The notes under the pieces: model-generated
Databases searched by the model: none
Seen by the model: only the letters and a program-made list of their open reading frames with translations
What the model was told of the DNA's origin: nothing
Translations under genes and position numbers: made by a program
In this document: piece after piece, positions 8,801-18,835 of the stretch
How the letters are laid out: each line of letters opens with the position of its first letter
Position numbering within the stretch: the first letter of the stretch is position 1
Source: Leucobacter exalbidus
Lineage (GTDB): Bacteria; Actinomycetota; Actinomycetes; Actinomycetales; Microbacteriaceae
Length of the DNA stretch: 64,000 bases
NCBI RefSeq assembly: GCF_017834145.1
Contig: NZ_JAFIDA010000001.1
Coordinates: 3,038,001-3,102,000 of the forward strand
Reading direction: 5' to 3'

Positions 8801-9309
8801 TCGACGGAAACATCGTGGCCGACTGGGTGGTTGCCGCCGAAGCCGCGGGCAGCCACACCATCACCGCCACGGGTGCTGTGTCTGGCGCTCAGGCCGAGGC
8901 GACGTTCACCGTGGCAGAAACCCCGGGCGGCGCTGATGCTGATGCTGATGGAGGATCTGACGCGGGTGCCGCAGCCGACGCAAACGGCGGCTCCGGATCA
9001 GGCAACTCGGCTGCATCCCAGGCGAGTGCCATGGCGAGCGCTGCGGCCTCGGCAAACGCCTCGGCCAATGCGAACGGTGCTGCAAAGGGTGCCGCGAAGG
9101 GCGCTGCGAACGGAGCCGCGAAGGGGGCCGCGAACGGTGCCTCGAAGGGAGCCGCGAACGGAGCCTCGAAGGGCAATGGGAACGGATCCGGAAAGAAGGC
9201 CGTAGCTGAGCCCGCGGGCGAAGCCGGTGTCAATGACGCCGACGGTTCGGCCGACGGATCACCCGTGCAGAGCGAGGAGGGAGCGAACGCCTCAGGTGCG
9301 CAGGGTTAG
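5863..9309 (+). CDS. Secreted multidomain GH20 glycosidase (hexosaminidase or lacto-N-biosidase-like)
   Basis: A 1148-residue exported enzyme. Residues 1-38 form a signal peptide (RPRRRW, hydrophobic core, cleavage near PAFA/NE). A GH20 N-terminal domain and catalytic barrel occupy about 45-500, with the acid pair D305-E306 in WHLGVDEYMLG. A ricin-type beta-trefoil (about 513-650, QKWQL motif) follows, then a NEW3-like domain (652-740), an F5/8-type C (CBM32-like) domain (761-920), an Ig-like domain (923-1019) and a low-complexity Ala/Gly/Lys/Asn tail. The GVDEYM wording resembles the lacto-N-biosidase branch of GH20 more than the common GGDE hexosaminidases (from memory, not searched). The GTG at 5863 is chosen for AAAGGTGG 5 nt upstream. 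No LPXTG-type anchor is seen. Confidence 0.88.
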   Translation: MSLINSRPRRRWRSAVAGFAACATIATGVALTSSPAFANEVPVPDVVPSIAQWQSVPGSLDAGEGLHVRPAENTPELTGVADILTEELQAVLPAEHAAGDPEVVLVLDPDRAELGAEGYELAVGSEVTITGATRSGVFYGTRTLVQMLMQQTVLPGGSTVDVPEYEERGVTVCACVINISPEFIDRLITEMSFLKLNTLMVELKVKIDKYPQTNTWSYYTKDDVRRLVERAEARGITVIPEINSPGHMEIWLENMPELQLTNPANGRKDEVRLDITQDAAFEFYTDLMDEYAEVFTAPYWHLGVDEYMLGSGYANYPQIRQFAEAKFGAGATENDVVAWYVNRINDYVKERGKSLRIWNDGVMADNKFVRFDTDILVEHWNQAGSSIRPSTFLKWGHQVNNVSNSLYMVRGGYGVNSRGLYDSGWTPNEFYGEKLPADTEGVIGARMSIWPDGGTPKEAENVTEERMFEPLRFVAQATWTNDRPWAGYDAFKATMNNIGRAPLWGTENRQPVAEGSFTITDAAAGNSLMATGDGNVTVGESATAFTLAHTSDGYYTIKNATGQCLDLSRTGTMRLNVPVQIGAGITTAECADTTLQKWQLRQVDGGYTIANAASQQSVVVSPGLTNVPVAYDNFGDVAAGGVIQAPHDWATTTWVLNGSASLSATTDAAGVLPGNAAEVTVTATNSTDTVIADAKVAITELPDGWTGVVTEPLPATIAAGETGTAKITLVNVKGYTGAATAKLDWQGSDGTVHASTQLATSGACSTEQLRPSGVSDVSSEQLSGEPAPNGPAAAAIDGDPATYWHTQWSPTEARYPHAIVVDLGESRDICGLWYTGRSGSNQGAANGRIAQYEVYTSATTNQVDGDWGDAVVAGNFANTATAQLTSFAPVTTRYVKLVALSEAQGNPWATIGELAVTGTPAPIPEYTAAITLDHDTAQPGDTLKVSGTGFAPGELVNLSEGDQPEGEALAAATITAQADLDGNIVADWVVAAEAAGSHTITATGAVSGAQAEATFTVAETPGGADADADGGSDAGAAADANGGSGSGNSAASQASAMASAAASANASANANGAAKGAAKGAANGAAKGAANGASKGAANGASKGNGNGSGKKAVAEPAGEAGVNDADGSADGSPVQSEEGANASGAQG
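9073..9171 (+). repeat. Coding tetrapeptide repeat (GAAK/GAAN/GASK)
   Basis: Eight successive 12-bp units encode Gly-Ala-Ala/Ser-Lys/Asn near the C terminus of the GH20 protein. The Lys-rich tail could bind wall polymers or DNA (inference); unit loss or gain keeps the frame. Confidence 0.85.
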
Positions 9310-9410
9310 CGCGCAGAGTTTGTAAGCAGAGTAAGAGCGCGGCCTCGACCGCGCGTTGCGTAACGGGGCTCGAGTCACGAAATGGGGGTTCGTGCCCCAA
9401 GCGCAAAAAT

Positions 9411-9446
9411 CCCCGGGGGAGGCGCCAATGCGCGCCGCCCCCGGGG
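9411..9446. terminator. Hairpin after the GH20 gene
   Basis: CCCCGGGGGAGGCGC pairs imperfectly with the GCGCCGCCCCCGGGG arm. AAAAAT precedes it and AAATT follows, so it can serve both the GH20 gene and the converging small gene. Confidence 0.65.
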
Positions 9447-9472
9447 AAATTCGAAGCCGCTGACTTCTTAAG

Positions 9473-9673
9473 TTACTGGGTGCTTTCGAACTCGCGATCC
9501 TGGTCTTGCATCGCCACACCGGCGATCGCGATGATCAGGCCCGCGAGCCAGGTGCCCCAGATGAGGTAGCGGCGCCAGTCTTTGCGCATGCTGGCCGATT
9601 TCTTGGCCACGCCGACGGCGCCGATAGCCGCGCCAATGACTGATGGGCTGGTGACAAACTTGCCAATCTGCAC
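9473..9673 (-). CDS. Small membrane protein of unknown function
   Basis: A 66-residue protein with a GTG start preceded by a perfect AGGAGG site 5 nt upstream, which is the best evidence that it is real. Residues 1-24 form a weakly hydrophobic Gly/Ala-rich segment (VIGAAIGAVGVAKK). A basic stretch (RKDWRRYL) follows, then a clear membrane helix (LIWGTWLAGLIIAIAGVAM). The C terminus is acidic. I do not recognise a family. It converges on the GH20 gene and shares its terminator hairpin. Confidence 0.6.
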   Translation of the reverse strand: MQIGKFVTSPSVIGAAIGAVGVAKKSASMRKDWRRYLIWGTWLAGLIIAIAGVAMQDQDREFESTQ

Positions 9674-9846
9674 GGTTCCTCCTCATAGACACGAAAGTGC
9701 GTGCGATCAGCCTACCGCCAGGGGTGGCGCCGTAGCGACTTGCAAAGCCGCTGGGTGCGATACCCTGGAGGGAGGTCCCGTTCGCGGGCGTCAGTCTTGT
9801 TATGGCCACAGGTACGGCCATCTGAAACTAAGAGGAGAAGCCGATC

Positions 9847-10089
9847 ATGGCGAATGAGAACAACGAGGCGCTGTTTATTGAGAGCTCGCGCGGCGCTGTG
9901 AGTGCAGTCACCGTCGTGGTATTCGTACTGTCACTGGTGCTCTCCATGGGTGGCATTGTGCTGATGAGCTACGGCTTCAACCCGACGCTCGGTGCGTTCA
10001 CTGAGCTGTGGATCTTCGTGGCCGGCCTCGTTGCTTCGGTCGTTGGCTTCATGCTGCCGTTCACGATTCTGCCTGCGATCGGCAAGTAG
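9847..10089 (+). CDS. Small two-helix membrane protein of unknown function
   Basis: An 80-residue protein with an AGGAGA site about 7 nt before the ATG. After a hydrophilic N terminus (ANENNEALFIESSRG) come two hydrophobic helices, about residues 19-40 and 52-73, joined by a short loop. I do not recognise a family. It stands alone between the divergent 66-residue gene and ilvD, and is closed by its own perfect hairpin. Confidence 0.65.
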   Translation: MANENNEALFIESSRGAVSAVTVVVFVLSLVLSMGGIVLMSYGFNPTLGAFTELWIFVAGLVASVVGFMLPFTILPAIGK

Positions 10090-10110
10090 CTTTCGCACGC
10101 AACACACCGA

Positions 10111-10145
10111 ATCAGGGCCAGAAGCACAACGCTTCTGGCCCTGAT
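10111..10145 (+). terminator. Terminator after the 80-residue membrane protein gene
   Basis: ATCAGGGCCAGAAGC and its exact complement around loop ACAAC, followed by GTGTTTCTG. It is a perfect 15-bp stem starting 21 nt after the stop codon. Confidence 0.8.
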
Positions 10146-10204
10146 GTGTTTCTGCATGTGTCTGGTTCTCGGGCGCGGTATGCGATTTGGAATGCGCGAG
10201 GGCA

Positions 10205-10210
10205 TAGACT
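10205..10210 (+). promoter_or_regulatory. TANNNT -10 box, probable leaderless start of ilvD
   Basis: TAGACT lies 6 nt before the ilvD ATG and there is no ribosome binding site, so transcription probably starts at or next to the A of ATG. Confidence 0.55.
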
Positions 10211-10216
10211 GGCGAC

Positions 10217-11911
10217 ATGGCAGAGATTGACATGAAGCCGCGAAGTCGCGACGTCACAGATGGAATCGAAAAGGCTGCAGCGCGAGGCATGCTTCGCGCC
10301 GTAGGAATGGGCGACGAGGACTGGGTAAAGCCGCAGATTGGCATTGCTAGTTCTTGGAACGAGATTACGCCTTGTAATCTCAGCCTCGACCGCCTAGCAC
10401 GGGGCGCCAAAGAAGGCGTACATGCTGGGGGCGGCTACCCGATGCAGTTCGGCACCATCTCGGTGTCTGACGGCATCTCGATGGGGCATGAGGGAATGCA
10501 CTTCTCCCTCGTCTCACGCGAGGTGATTGCTGACTCGGTCGAAACCGTCATGATGGCTGAGCGCCTCGACGGCTCGGTGCTGCTCGCGGGCTGCGACAAG
10601 TCGCTCCCCGGCATGTTGATGGCTGCGGCACGCCTCGACCTGGCATCGGTGTTCTTGTACGCCGGATCAATTGCGCCGGGCTGGGTGAAGCTGTCTGACG
10701 GCACCGAGAAGCAGGTGACGATCATCGACGCCTTTGAAGCTGTGGGCGCATGTGTTGCCGGCACGCTCAGCGAAGAAGACCTGAAGCGCGTTGAGTGCGC
10801 AATCGCACCCGGCGAGGGCGCGTGCGGCGGTATGTACACCGCGAACACGATGGCTTGCGTTGCCGAGGCCCTCGGCATGAGCCTCCCCGGATCGGCTGCG
10901 CCCCCCAGCGCAGACCGTCGCCGCGACTACTTCTCGCACCGTGCGGGCGAAGCAGTCGTCAACATGCTGCGCCTGGGCATCACCAGCCGCGACATCCTCA
11001 CGAAGAAGGCGTTCGAGAACGCCATCACCGTGGCCATGGTGCTCGGCGGTTCAACGAACGCTGTGCTGCACCTGCTCGCCATTGCCCGTGAGGCCGAGGT
11101 TGAGCTGACGCTCGACGATTTCACGCGCATCGGCGCCGTCACGCCGCACCTCGCCGACATGAAGCCCTTCGGCCAGTACGTTGCCGAAGACTTCGACCGC
11201 GTGGGCGGCATGCCCGTCGTGATGAAGGCGCTGCTCGACGCAGGCCTGATGCACGGCGATGCCCTCACCGTGACCGGCAAGACGCTCGCTGAGAACCTCG
11301 CCGATCTTGATCCGGCTCCCATCGACGGCAAGGTGATTCGCCAGCTCGATGACCCGCTGCACGCAGCCGGCGGCCTGTCGATCCTGAAGGGCACGATCGC
11401 GCCCGAGGGTGCCGTCGTGAAGACCGCGGGCTTCGACGCCGAGCGTTTCGAAGGCCCGGCACGCGTGTACGAACGCGAACGCGCCGCAATGGATGCACTC
11501 GAAGAGGGCGCCATTCAGAAGGGCGACATCGTAGTCATTCGTTACGAAGGCCCCAAGGGTGGCCCCGGTATGCGCGAGATGCTGGCCATCACCGCAGCCA
11601 TCAAGGGCGCGGGGCTCGGTAAAGATGTACTACTATTAACGGACGGACGATTCTCAGGCGGCACAACCGGCCTGTGCATCGGCCATATTGCACCGGAAGC
11701 CGCCGATGGCGGCCCGATTGCACTGGTGCGTGACGGTGACCTGATTCGGGTCGATATCGCCCAAGGAACGCTCGACTTGCTGGTAGACCCCGCTGAGCTT
11801 GAGGCCCGCAAAGAAAACTGGGCCCCGCTTCCCCCACGGTACACGCGCGGCGTCCTTGCTAAGTACGCCAAGCTCGTGCACTCCGCGTCAGAGGGCGCCA
11901 TCACGGGTTAG
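10217..11911 (+). CDS. ilvD: Dihydroxy-acid dehydratase
   Basis: A 564-residue cytoplasmic Fe-S enzyme that dehydrates 2,3-dihydroxy acids to 2-oxo acids, a late step in isoleucine and valine synthesis. Family motifs present are [12 protein letters not shown] and [16 protein letters not shown] (cluster cysteines) and, near the C terminus, [13 protein letters not shown]. The length is normal. Start and transcription fit a leaderless mRNA. It is the first gene of the ilv cluster; an 84-nt gap with a 10-bp hairpin separates it from ilvB. Confidence 0.96.
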   Translation: MAEIDMKPRSRDVTDGIEKAAARGMLRAVGMGDEDWVKPQIGIASSWNEITPCNLSLDRLARGAKEGVHAGGGYPMQFGTISVSDGISMGHEGMHFSLVSREVIADSVETVMMAERLDGSVLLAGCDKSLPGMLMAAARLDLASVFLYAGSIAPGWVKLSDGTEKQVTIIDAFEAVGACVAGTLSEEDLKRVECAIAPGEGACGGMYTANTMACVAEALGMSLPGSAAPPSADRRRDYFSHRAGEAVVNMLRLGITSRDILTKKAFENAITVAMVLGGSTNAVLHLLAIAREAEVELTLDDFTRIGAVTPHLADMKPFGQYVAEDFDRVGGMPVVMKALLDAGLMHGDALTVTGKTLAENLADLDPAPIDGKVIRQLDDPLHAAGGLSILKGTIAPEGAVVKTAGFDAERFEGPARVYERERAAMDALEEGAIQKGDIVVIRYEGPKGGPGMREMLAITAAIKGAGLGKDVLLLTDGRFSGGTTGLCIGHIAPEAADGGPIALVRDGDLIRVDIAQGTLDLLVDPAELEARKENWAPLPPRYTRGVLAKYAKLVHSASEGAITG

Positions 11912-11920
11912 TCCTCACTT

Positions 11921-11957
11921 GCGTCGCGACTGCGTCGATAACGCGCGGTCGCGACGC
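11921..11957 (+). other. Hairpin between ilvD and ilvB
   Basis: GCGTCGCGAC and its exact complement lie 17 nt apart. No T-run and no leader peptide rich in branched-chain codons is visible, so a classic attenuator is not supported. An ilvD 3' hairpin or processing site is possible. Confidence 0.5.
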
Positions 11958-11995
11958 ATCTGATGCGTAAGCAACCCACCAGACGAAAGAAAGTC

Positions 11996-13789
11996 ATGAC
12001 TCCGGATTCGAGTGCAATCCCACCCACACCCGATCTCAAGGGCGAACAGCTCACTGGTGCCCAGGCCGTCGTACGCAGCCTCGAAGCACTCGGTGTGACC
12101 GACGTCTTCGGGCTTCCCGGCGGCGCAGTGCTGCCGCTCTACGACGCGCTGATGGATGCGTCAAACCTGAACCACGTGCTCGTGCGTCACGAGCAGGGCG
12201 GCGGCCACGCCGCTGAGGGTTTTGCGAGCGCAAGTGGCAAGGTCGGCGTGTGCATCGCCACCTCTGGCCCCGGCGCCACGAACCTCGTCACCGCGATTGC
12301 CGACGCCTACATGGATTCGGTGCCGCTGCTCGCCATCACCGGCCAGGTGTTCTCACACCTGATGGGCACCGACGCCTTCCAAGAGGCCGACATCATGGGC
12401 ATCACGATGCCGATCACGAAGCACTCGTTCCTCGTGAAGAAGGCCGAAGAGATTCCCGGCGCCATCGCTGCCGCGTATCACCTCGCGTCTTCAGGTCGCC
12501 CGGGCCCCGTGCTCGTCGACATCACGAAGGACGCGCAGGAGGGCCTGCTCGACTTCGTGTGGGATCCGCGCGTTGAACTGCCCGGCTACCGCCCGATCAC
12601 GAAGGCGAACAGCAAGCAGATTCAGGCCGCAGCCGACCTCATCGCGCAGGCCGAGCGCCCCGTGTTCTACGTGGGCGGCGGCGTGGTGCGTGCTGGTGCG
12701 GCTGAAGAGCTGAAGCAGCTGGCCGAACTCGTGGGTGCCCCCGTGGTGACCACGCTGATGGCTCGTGGCGTGTTCCCCGATTCGCACCCGCAGCACCTGG
12801 GTATGCCCGGCATGCACGGCACGGTGCCCGCGGTGCTCGCACTGCAGGAGTCCGATCTGCTGATCACGCTCGGCGCGCGGTTCGACGACCGCGTGACGGG
12901 CAAGTCGGCGCTGTTCGCACCCGACGCGAAGATCATTCACGCCGACATTGACCCCGCCGAGATCGGCAAGATTCGCGCGGCAGATGTGCCGATCGTGGGC
13001 GACGCCGCCGAGGTCATTTCTGACCTCATCGCAGCGGTGACCACCGCGAAGGTATCGCGCGAGTTCGCCGACATGTCGGCCTGGTGGGAGCGCCTGAACG
13101 GGCTGCTCAAGACGTATCCGCTCGGGTACCAGGCAACCACCGACGGCCAGCTGTCACCGCAGCAGGTCATTCAGCGCATCGGTGAGCTCACCGGCCCCGA
13201 GGGCATTTATGCCGCGGGCGTGGGCCAGCACCAGATGTGGGCCGCGCAGTTCATCAAGTATGAGCGCCCGCACGCCTGGCTGAACTCGGGCGGCGCCGGC
13301 ACCATGGGGTACTCAGTACCGGCAGCCATGGGCGCCAAGGTGGCTGAGCCCGATCGCGTCGTGTGGGCGATCGACGGCGACGGCTGCTTCCAGATGACGA
13401 ACCAAGAGCTCGCTACCTGCGTGGTGAACAACATTCCCATCAAGGTGGCGGTCATCAACAACTCGTCGCTCGGCATGGTGCGCCAGTGGCAGACCCTCAT
13501 CTATGACGGTCGCTACTCAAACACCGAGCTGAACACCGGGCACGGTTCACCCCGCATCCCCGACTTTGTGAAGTTGGGCGAAGCGTACGGTTGCCTCGCC
13601 ATTCGGGTGGAGCGCGAAGACGAGATCGACGACGCCATCAAGCTGGCGCTCGCAACGAACGATCGCCCCGTGGTGATCGACTTCGTGGTGAGCTCAGACG
13701 CCATGGTGTGGCCGATGGTTCGCCAGGGCACCTCAAACAGTGCCATCCAGTATGCACTTGAACACAGCCCTGAGTGGGAGGGAGAGTAA
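11996..13789 (+). CDS. ilvB: Acetolactate synthase, large (catalytic) subunit
   Basis: A thiamine-diphosphate enzyme that condenses two pyruvates, or pyruvate and 2-oxobutyrate, in the first common step of branched-chain amino acid synthesis. The catalytic Glu is in [15 protein letters not shown], the FAD/central region has [12 protein letters not shown], and the ThDP motif runs from [12 protein letters not shown] to VINNSSLGM. The ATG at 11996 has AAAGAAAG upstream and gives 597 residues. An in-frame ATG at 11963 would add only a basic 11-residue leader. The ilvN gene starts 3 nt after its stop, so the subunits are probably co-translated. Confidence 0.96.
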   Translation: MTPDSSAIPPTPDLKGEQLTGAQAVVRSLEALGVTDVFGLPGGAVLPLYDALMDASNLNHVLVRHEQGGGHAAEGFASASGKVGVCIATSGPGATNLVTAIADAYMDSVPLLAITGQVFSHLMGTDAFQEADIMGITMPITKHSFLVKKAEEIPGAIAAAYHLASSGRPGPVLVDITKDAQEGLLDFVWDPRVELPGYRPITKANSKQIQAAADLIAQAERPVFYVGGGVVRAGAAEELKQLAELVGAPVVTTLMARGVFPDSHPQHLGMPGMHGTVPAVLALQESDLLITLGARFDDRVTGKSALFAPDAKIIHADIDPAEIGKIRAADVPIVGDAAEVISDLIAAVTTAKVSREFADMSAWWERLNGLLKTYPLGYQATTDGQLSPQQVIQRIGELTGPEGIYAAGVGQHQMWAAQFIKYERPHAWLNSGGAGTMGYSVPAAMGAKVAEPDRVVWAIDGDGCFQMTNQELATCVVNNIPIKVAVINNSSLGMVRQWQTLIYDGRYSNTELNTGHGSPRIPDFVKLGEAYGCLAIRVEREDEIDDAIKLALATNDRPVVIDFVVSSDAMVWPMVRQGTSNSAIQYALEHSPEWEGE

Positions 13790-13792
13790 GCC

Positions 13793-14302
13793 ATGAGCCG
13801 TCACGTACTCAGCCTCCTCGTAGAGGATAAGCCCGGCCTGTTGTCGCGCGTTGCGGGTCTGTTCTCGCGCCGCGGGTTCAACATTGAATCCCTCGCGGTG
13901 GGCCCCACCGAGATGAAGGGTCTGTCGCGCATCACGGTTGTTGTCGACCAAGACGAGACCCTGCTCGAGCAGGTCACGAAGCAGCTGAACAAGCTGGTCA
14001 ACGTGATCAAGGTCGTCGAACTTGACACCGCAAGCTCGGTGCAGCGCGAACACGTGCTCATCAAGGTGCGCGCCGATAACCAGTCACGCTCACACGTGCT
14101 CGAAGCGGTCAACCTGTTTCGTGCGCGCGTCGTCGACGTGGTTCCCGATGCCCTCACGATTGAGGTCACCGGCGACAGCGGCAAGATCGAGGCCTTCCTG
14201 AAGGTACTCGAGCCGTACGGCATTAAGGAGATCGCGCAGTCGGGTCTCATCGCTATGGGCCGCGGCTCAAAGTCGATCACCGAGCGCGTTTTCAAGAACT
14301 AG
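13793..14302 (+). CDS. ilvN: Acetolactate synthase, small (regulatory) subunit
   Basis: A 169-residue regulatory partner of IlvB. The N-terminal ACT domain (LLVEDKPGLLSRVAGLF, RRGFNIESLAVG) binds valine for feedback inhibition in this family. The C-terminal ALS_ss domain contains the GDSGKIEAFLKVLEPYGI pattern. The length is typical. It directly follows ilvB and precedes ilvC by about 96 nt. Confidence 0.96.
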   Translation: MSRHVLSLLVEDKPGLLSRVAGLFSRRGFNIESLAVGPTEMKGLSRITVVVDQDETLLEQVTKQLNKLVNVIKVVELDTASSVQREHVLIKVRADNQSRSHVLEAVNLFRARVVDVVPDALTIEVTGDSGKIEAFLKVLEPYGIKEIAQSGLIAMGRGSKSITERVFKN

Positions 14303-15424
<1,122 letters not shown>

Positions 15425-15467
15425 TCACACTGATTGGCTGGCCGCAACGCCAGTCAAGTAGGTGATC

Positions 15468-15516
15468 ACCAGCCGGGTAGCGCGATCTTATGATCGAGCT
15501 ACCCGGCTGGTTTTTT
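15468..15516. terminator. Intrinsic terminator of the ilv cluster
   Basis: ACCAGCCGGGTAGC pairs perfectly with GCTACCCGGCTGGT, followed by six Ts. The T-tract overlaps the hrpB stop codon on the other strand. Confidence 0.92.
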
Positions 15517-18130
15517 ATTGCTGCGCGCGCTTCGTACGCGCCGTTGCCTGAGCCGTCCAAGGGTCTTCAGGCCACGGGTGTTTGGGGTAGCGGCCCCGCA
15601 TCTCACTGCGCACTTGCTGGTATGGGCCATCCCAAAACGAACGCAGGTCGGCGGTGACCGCGAGCGGTTTGCGCGCCGGCGACAGTAGATGGAAGAGCAC
15701 GGGCACACGGCCGTTCACGAGCCGCGGTGTCTCAGCCAGCCCAAAGAGCTCTTGCAGCTTCACCGCCACCACGGGCTGCGCATCGCCCGAATAGTCGATG
15801 CGCACGCGCGACCCCGAGGGCACCGCGAGTTGCTCGGGGGCGAGCTCGTCGAGCTTTGCGGCCTCGGGCCAGGGGAGCCGCCTGCGCAACGCCTGCGTGA
15901 GCTCGAGCCCCGCGAGCGACGAGTCGGCGCGCAACCTACCCAGATCGGGGCCCAGCCAATCGTCGAGGTTCGCAAGCAACGCCTCGTCGCTGACATCGGG
16001 CCAGGGGGCACCCAACTCGCGGTGAATGAGCGCGAGCCGCGTCCGCAATGAGCTCGCGCCTTCGCGCCAGGTGAGGGCGCCCAGACCCGCGCTGCGCAGG
16101 TGCGCGGTGTAAGCCGGCGCGATATCACTGGGTTCAGCGCGCACGGGTGCCTGCGTGAGCACGATCGCGCCGAGGCGCCGCTCCTCACGCACCCGCAGCT
16201 TGCCGCCGGCAATGCTCGCGGTGCGCTCGAAAGTCACCAGCGATCGGGCGACCTTGAGGGCTTCGGTCTCGTCGAACGGGGCCGCCATTCTGATGACGGC
16301 GCCGGTGCCGTCGGCGGCGCGGCCCTCGGCGCGCTGCACCTCGTGCACCGCGAGCCACTCGTAACTGGCAAGTTCGCTGCCCTCGGGCAGGGCCGCGCGG
16401 GTGCCGCTCGCGAGCAGATAACTGCGGGAATGTTCGCCGGTGCGCCGTGCAACCCACTCGGGGCGACCGAGAGCGATGACGGTGCCGGGCGCGGTGGCCG
16501 TCGCGGCGATGGTGATCGCCGGGCCCGCGGCACGGGGCAGGGTTCCTGTGGCCTGGGCCGCGATCCGGAGCAGCCGTTCGCTCTCGCGCTTCCATCTGGC
16601 CGCCCCCGGGTGGCGGCCGGTGCGCAACTCGCGCAGCAGCCGCGGCAGATCGGCACTGGGCTCACGAAAATCATCGGAAATGGCGGCCACGGTCTCGGCC
16701 GCCAGGCAGGCATCGCCGAGCACCTGCGCGCCCTCCACGAGCGCACGGGCCGACCTGGCACCGACGGGCAGCAGCGCCACTGAGCGGCCAGCCGGGGTGA
16801 TGTGCCCGCGGTCGTCGACCAGCTCGAGCGCGCGCAGCGTCGCGACGGCAGCGCTCATTGCGGCCGCGGGTGGCGCGGTTGGCAGCGCGAGCCCCTCGGC
16901 CCCCGGCGTGCCCCACGCCGCGAGCAACAGTGCGGCGTCGGTGAGATCGGCCGAGGCGATATCGGGCTGGGCGTGGGCGCGCATGTGCGCGTATTCTGCC
17001 TCGGAATAGACGCGCACGGCATGTCCCGGGCCCTGCCTCGCCGCGCGGCCCGCGCGCTGCTCAGCACTCGCTCGCGACGCACTCACGGTGCTGAGCCCCG
17101 ACATATCGCGCCCGCGATCGCGACGCACCTCGCGCGCTAACCCCGAATCGATCACGAGGCGCACGCCGGGCACCGTGAGCGAACTCTCGGCGAGCGACGT
17201 GCTCACGATGATGCGCGGCGGCTCATCGGCGCCCCGCCCTCGTACCGCGCGATCTTGCTCGCGGGCGGGAATACGACCGTGCAGCGGCAGAATCTCAAGC
17301 TCGTTTGGGGCTTGGGAAGCGGCGCCGGATCGCAGCAGCGCGACCACGTCATCGACCTCGCGCGCTCCGGGTACAAACACCAGCGCATCGCAGCCCGCGG
17401 CACGCTGGGAGCGCAGCGCGACCTGAGCCAGGTGGGCGAGAAACCCGCGGGAGGTGCCGCGCGCATCCAAACGCGGCTCGGCATAGGGGGCGTGCTCGAT
17501 CGTGAGCGAATGCAACACCGATGGAATTTCGACGACCGGGGCATCACCCAACAGCTCAGAAATGCGGGCGGCCTCGAGGGTCGCCGACATCGCCGCGACG
17601 ATGAGATCGTCGCGCAGGGCCCGCGCCTCAGCCACCATGCCGAGTAGCAAATCGCCCTCGACGGTGCGCTCGTGCACCTCATCGAGGATCACGGCACCGA
17701 CTCCGGGAAGCTCGGGGTCAGCGATAAGGCGCCGCAGCAGCACGCCCGGGGTGACCACCTCAATGCGGGTGCGCGCCGAGACATGGCGCTCACCGCGAAT
17801 CGTGACGCCCACCTCTTCGCCCAAGGCGCTGCCCGACAGCTGAGCCAGCCGGGTCGCGGCGGCACGGGCCGCGACGCGCCGGGGCTGCGTGAGGATGACA
17901 CGCGAGGGGCTACCGGCAGCCTGCAAATCGTTTTCGGGGGAGGCCCCGTGCGCCGCACGCTCAGCAAGCAGATTCGCCACCAGGGGCGGTACAAACGTCG
18001 TTTTACCGGTTCCCGGGGGCGCGGTGACCACGAAGGCCCCAGAGGCGGCGGCCCGCGAAAGTTCGTTCTGAGCCTGGGAAACAATAAGGCCAGAGCCGAT
18101 ACGGTAAAGGTCGAAAAGAAGCGGGGTCAC
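15515..18130 (-). CDS. hrpB: ATP-dependent RNA helicase HrpB
   Basis: A DEAH/DExH-box helicase of 871 residues. Walker A is PPGTGKTTFVPP, the DEVH box is VILDEVHERTVEGD, motif III is MSATLEA, and the helicase C domain carries VSTSLAESSLTVPGV and QRAGRAARQGPG. The C-terminal HrpB domain ends in YSGDAQPVVAVKLQELFG and the characteristic FWDGPYQQVRSEMRGRYPKHPWPEDP-type region. I chose the GTG at 18130: TATGCT lies exactly 6 nt upstream, the 37 extra upstream codons look non-coding, and the protein then begins shortly before its first conserved helix. Its physiological RNA target is unknown. It converges with the ilv cluster and diverges from tetR. Confidence 0.93.
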   Translation of the reverse strand: MTPLLFDLYRIGSGLIVSQAQNELSRAAASGAFVVTAPPGTGKTTFVPPLVANLLAERAAHGASPENDLQAAGSPSRVILTQPRRVAARAAATRLAQLSGSALGEEVGVTIRGERHVSARTRIEVVTPGVLLRRLIADPELPGVGAVILDEVHERTVEGDLLLGMVAEARALRDDLIVAAMSATLEAARISELLGDAPVVEIPSVLHSLTIEHAPYAEPRLDARGTSRGFLAHLAQVALRSQRAAGCDALVFVPGAREVDDVVALLRSGAASQAPNELEILPLHGRIPAREQDRAVRGRGADEPPRIIVSTSLAESSLTVPGVRLVIDSGLAREVRRDRGRDMSGLSTVSASRASAEQRAGRAARQGPGHAVRVYSEAEYAHMRAHAQPDIASADLTDAALLLAAWGTPGAEGLALPTAPPAAAMSAAVATLRALELVDDRGHITPAGRSVALLPVGARSARALVEGAQVLGDACLAAETVAAISDDFREPSADLPRLLRELRTGRHPGAARWKRESERLLRIAAQATGTLPRAAGPAITIAATATAPGTVIALGRPEWVARRTGEHSRSYLLASGTRAALPEGSELASYEWLAVHEVQRAEGRAADGTGAVIRMAAPFDETEALKVARSLVTFERTASIAGGKLRVREERRLGAIVLTQAPVRAEPSDIAPAYTAHLRSAGLGALTWREGASSLRTRLALIHRELGAPWPDVSDEALLANLDDWLGPDLGRLRADSSLAGLELTQALRRRLPWPEAAKLDELAPEQLAVPSGSRVRIDYSGDAQPVVAVKLQELFGLAETPRLVNGRVPVLFHLLSPARKPLAVTADLRSFWDGPYQQVRSEMRGRYPKHPWPEDPWTAQATARTKRAQQ

Positions 18131-18136
18131 CTCGCA

Positions 18137-18142
18137 AGCATA
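18137..18142 (-). promoter_or_regulatory. TANNNT -10 box, probable leaderless start of hrpB
   Basis: TATGCT on the minus strand, 6 nt before the GTG at 18130, inside the 29-bp gap to tetR. Confidence 0.55.
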
Positions 18143-18159
18143 CGAGACGGGGGAATAGT

Positions 18160-18768
18160 ATGCGTGATTCACACGAGTTGTTGGCGGCAGCGGCCAGCGA
18201 GATGGCCGAACACGGCTACTCGGCGGCGTCGCTGTCGGCAATTGCCGCGCGCTTGGGCCTCACCAAGGGGGCCCTCGTACGCCAGTTTCCGACCAAGGAA
18301 CACTTTGCGCGTGGCATCATCACGGCGCTGCGGCTCTCGATCACAGGTGAACAGGAGCGCGCTACGGCGGCGTATCCGCGAAGCGGCGCCCGCGCCCTGA
18401 TTCGATTCTTGATTGTCATTCGCGAGCGGGCCAAAGAACGACCAGAGGTGCGAGCCGGCATCGTGCTCTTTAGTGATCGTTCGGCACCCTCCAGCGAGAT
18501 CGCCGAGCTGGGGGAGAGCTGGCGTGGTGCATTGCAGGCGATGCTCGAGGCTGCGCAACGGGATGGGGAGATCGATCCTGAAGTGAGTCCGCGCGAGATA
18601 GCTGAGTTTCTTCTCATGCTCAATATGGGGGAGGGGATCGTCACCACGCGGTGGCAGGCTCCCGAGTCAGCGGGTGTTTCGCTGGGCGCCTTGCGCAGAA
18701 GCTTGCGCAATATCGGAATAGCTGACGTGGATGCGCTGATCGAAGAGGTGCAGGCCGGGCTTCGGTAG
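18160..18768 (+). CDS. TetR family transcriptional regulator
   Basis: 202 residues. The N-terminal helix-turn-helix is YSAASLSAIAARLGLTKGAL, ending in the usual VRQFPTKEHFA. A ligand domain of typical size follows, with VRAGIVLFSD and an LNMGEGIVTTRW pattern that recalls ScbR/ArpA-like receptors, though I cannot assign the ligand. GGGGGAA lies 5 nt before the ATG. It diverges from hrpB with only 29 bp between starts, so it may also affect hrpB (inference). No obvious target transporter or enzyme gene adjoins it. Confidence 0.88.
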   Translation: MRDSHELLAAAASEMAEHGYSAASLSAIAARLGLTKGALVRQFPTKEHFARGIITALRLSITGEQERATAAYPRSGARALIRFLIVIRERAKERPEVRAGIVLFSDRSAPSSEIAELGESWRGALQAMLEAAQRDGEIDPEVSPREIAEFLLMLNMGEGIVTTRWQAPESAGVSLGALRRSLRNIGIADVDALIEEVQAGLR

Positions 18769-18793
18769 CAGGCAGCTGCCGCGCGGGCGGCGA

Positions 18794-18819
18794 AACGTTG
18801 TGGGCTATTGGGCAACGTT
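18794..18819. promoter_or_regulatory. Inverted repeat downstream of tetR
   Basis: AACGTTG-N12-CAACGTT is a perfect 7-bp inverted repeat in the 179-bp gap after tetR. It may be a binding site or a weak hairpin. Confidence 0.3.
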
Positions 18820-18835
18820 GCTCAGATACACAAAC

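Noticed and set aside
11912-11995. Branched-chain amino acid attenuator before ilvB
   Set aside because: No leader peptide rich in Ile/Val/Leu codons and no T-tract after the hairpin.
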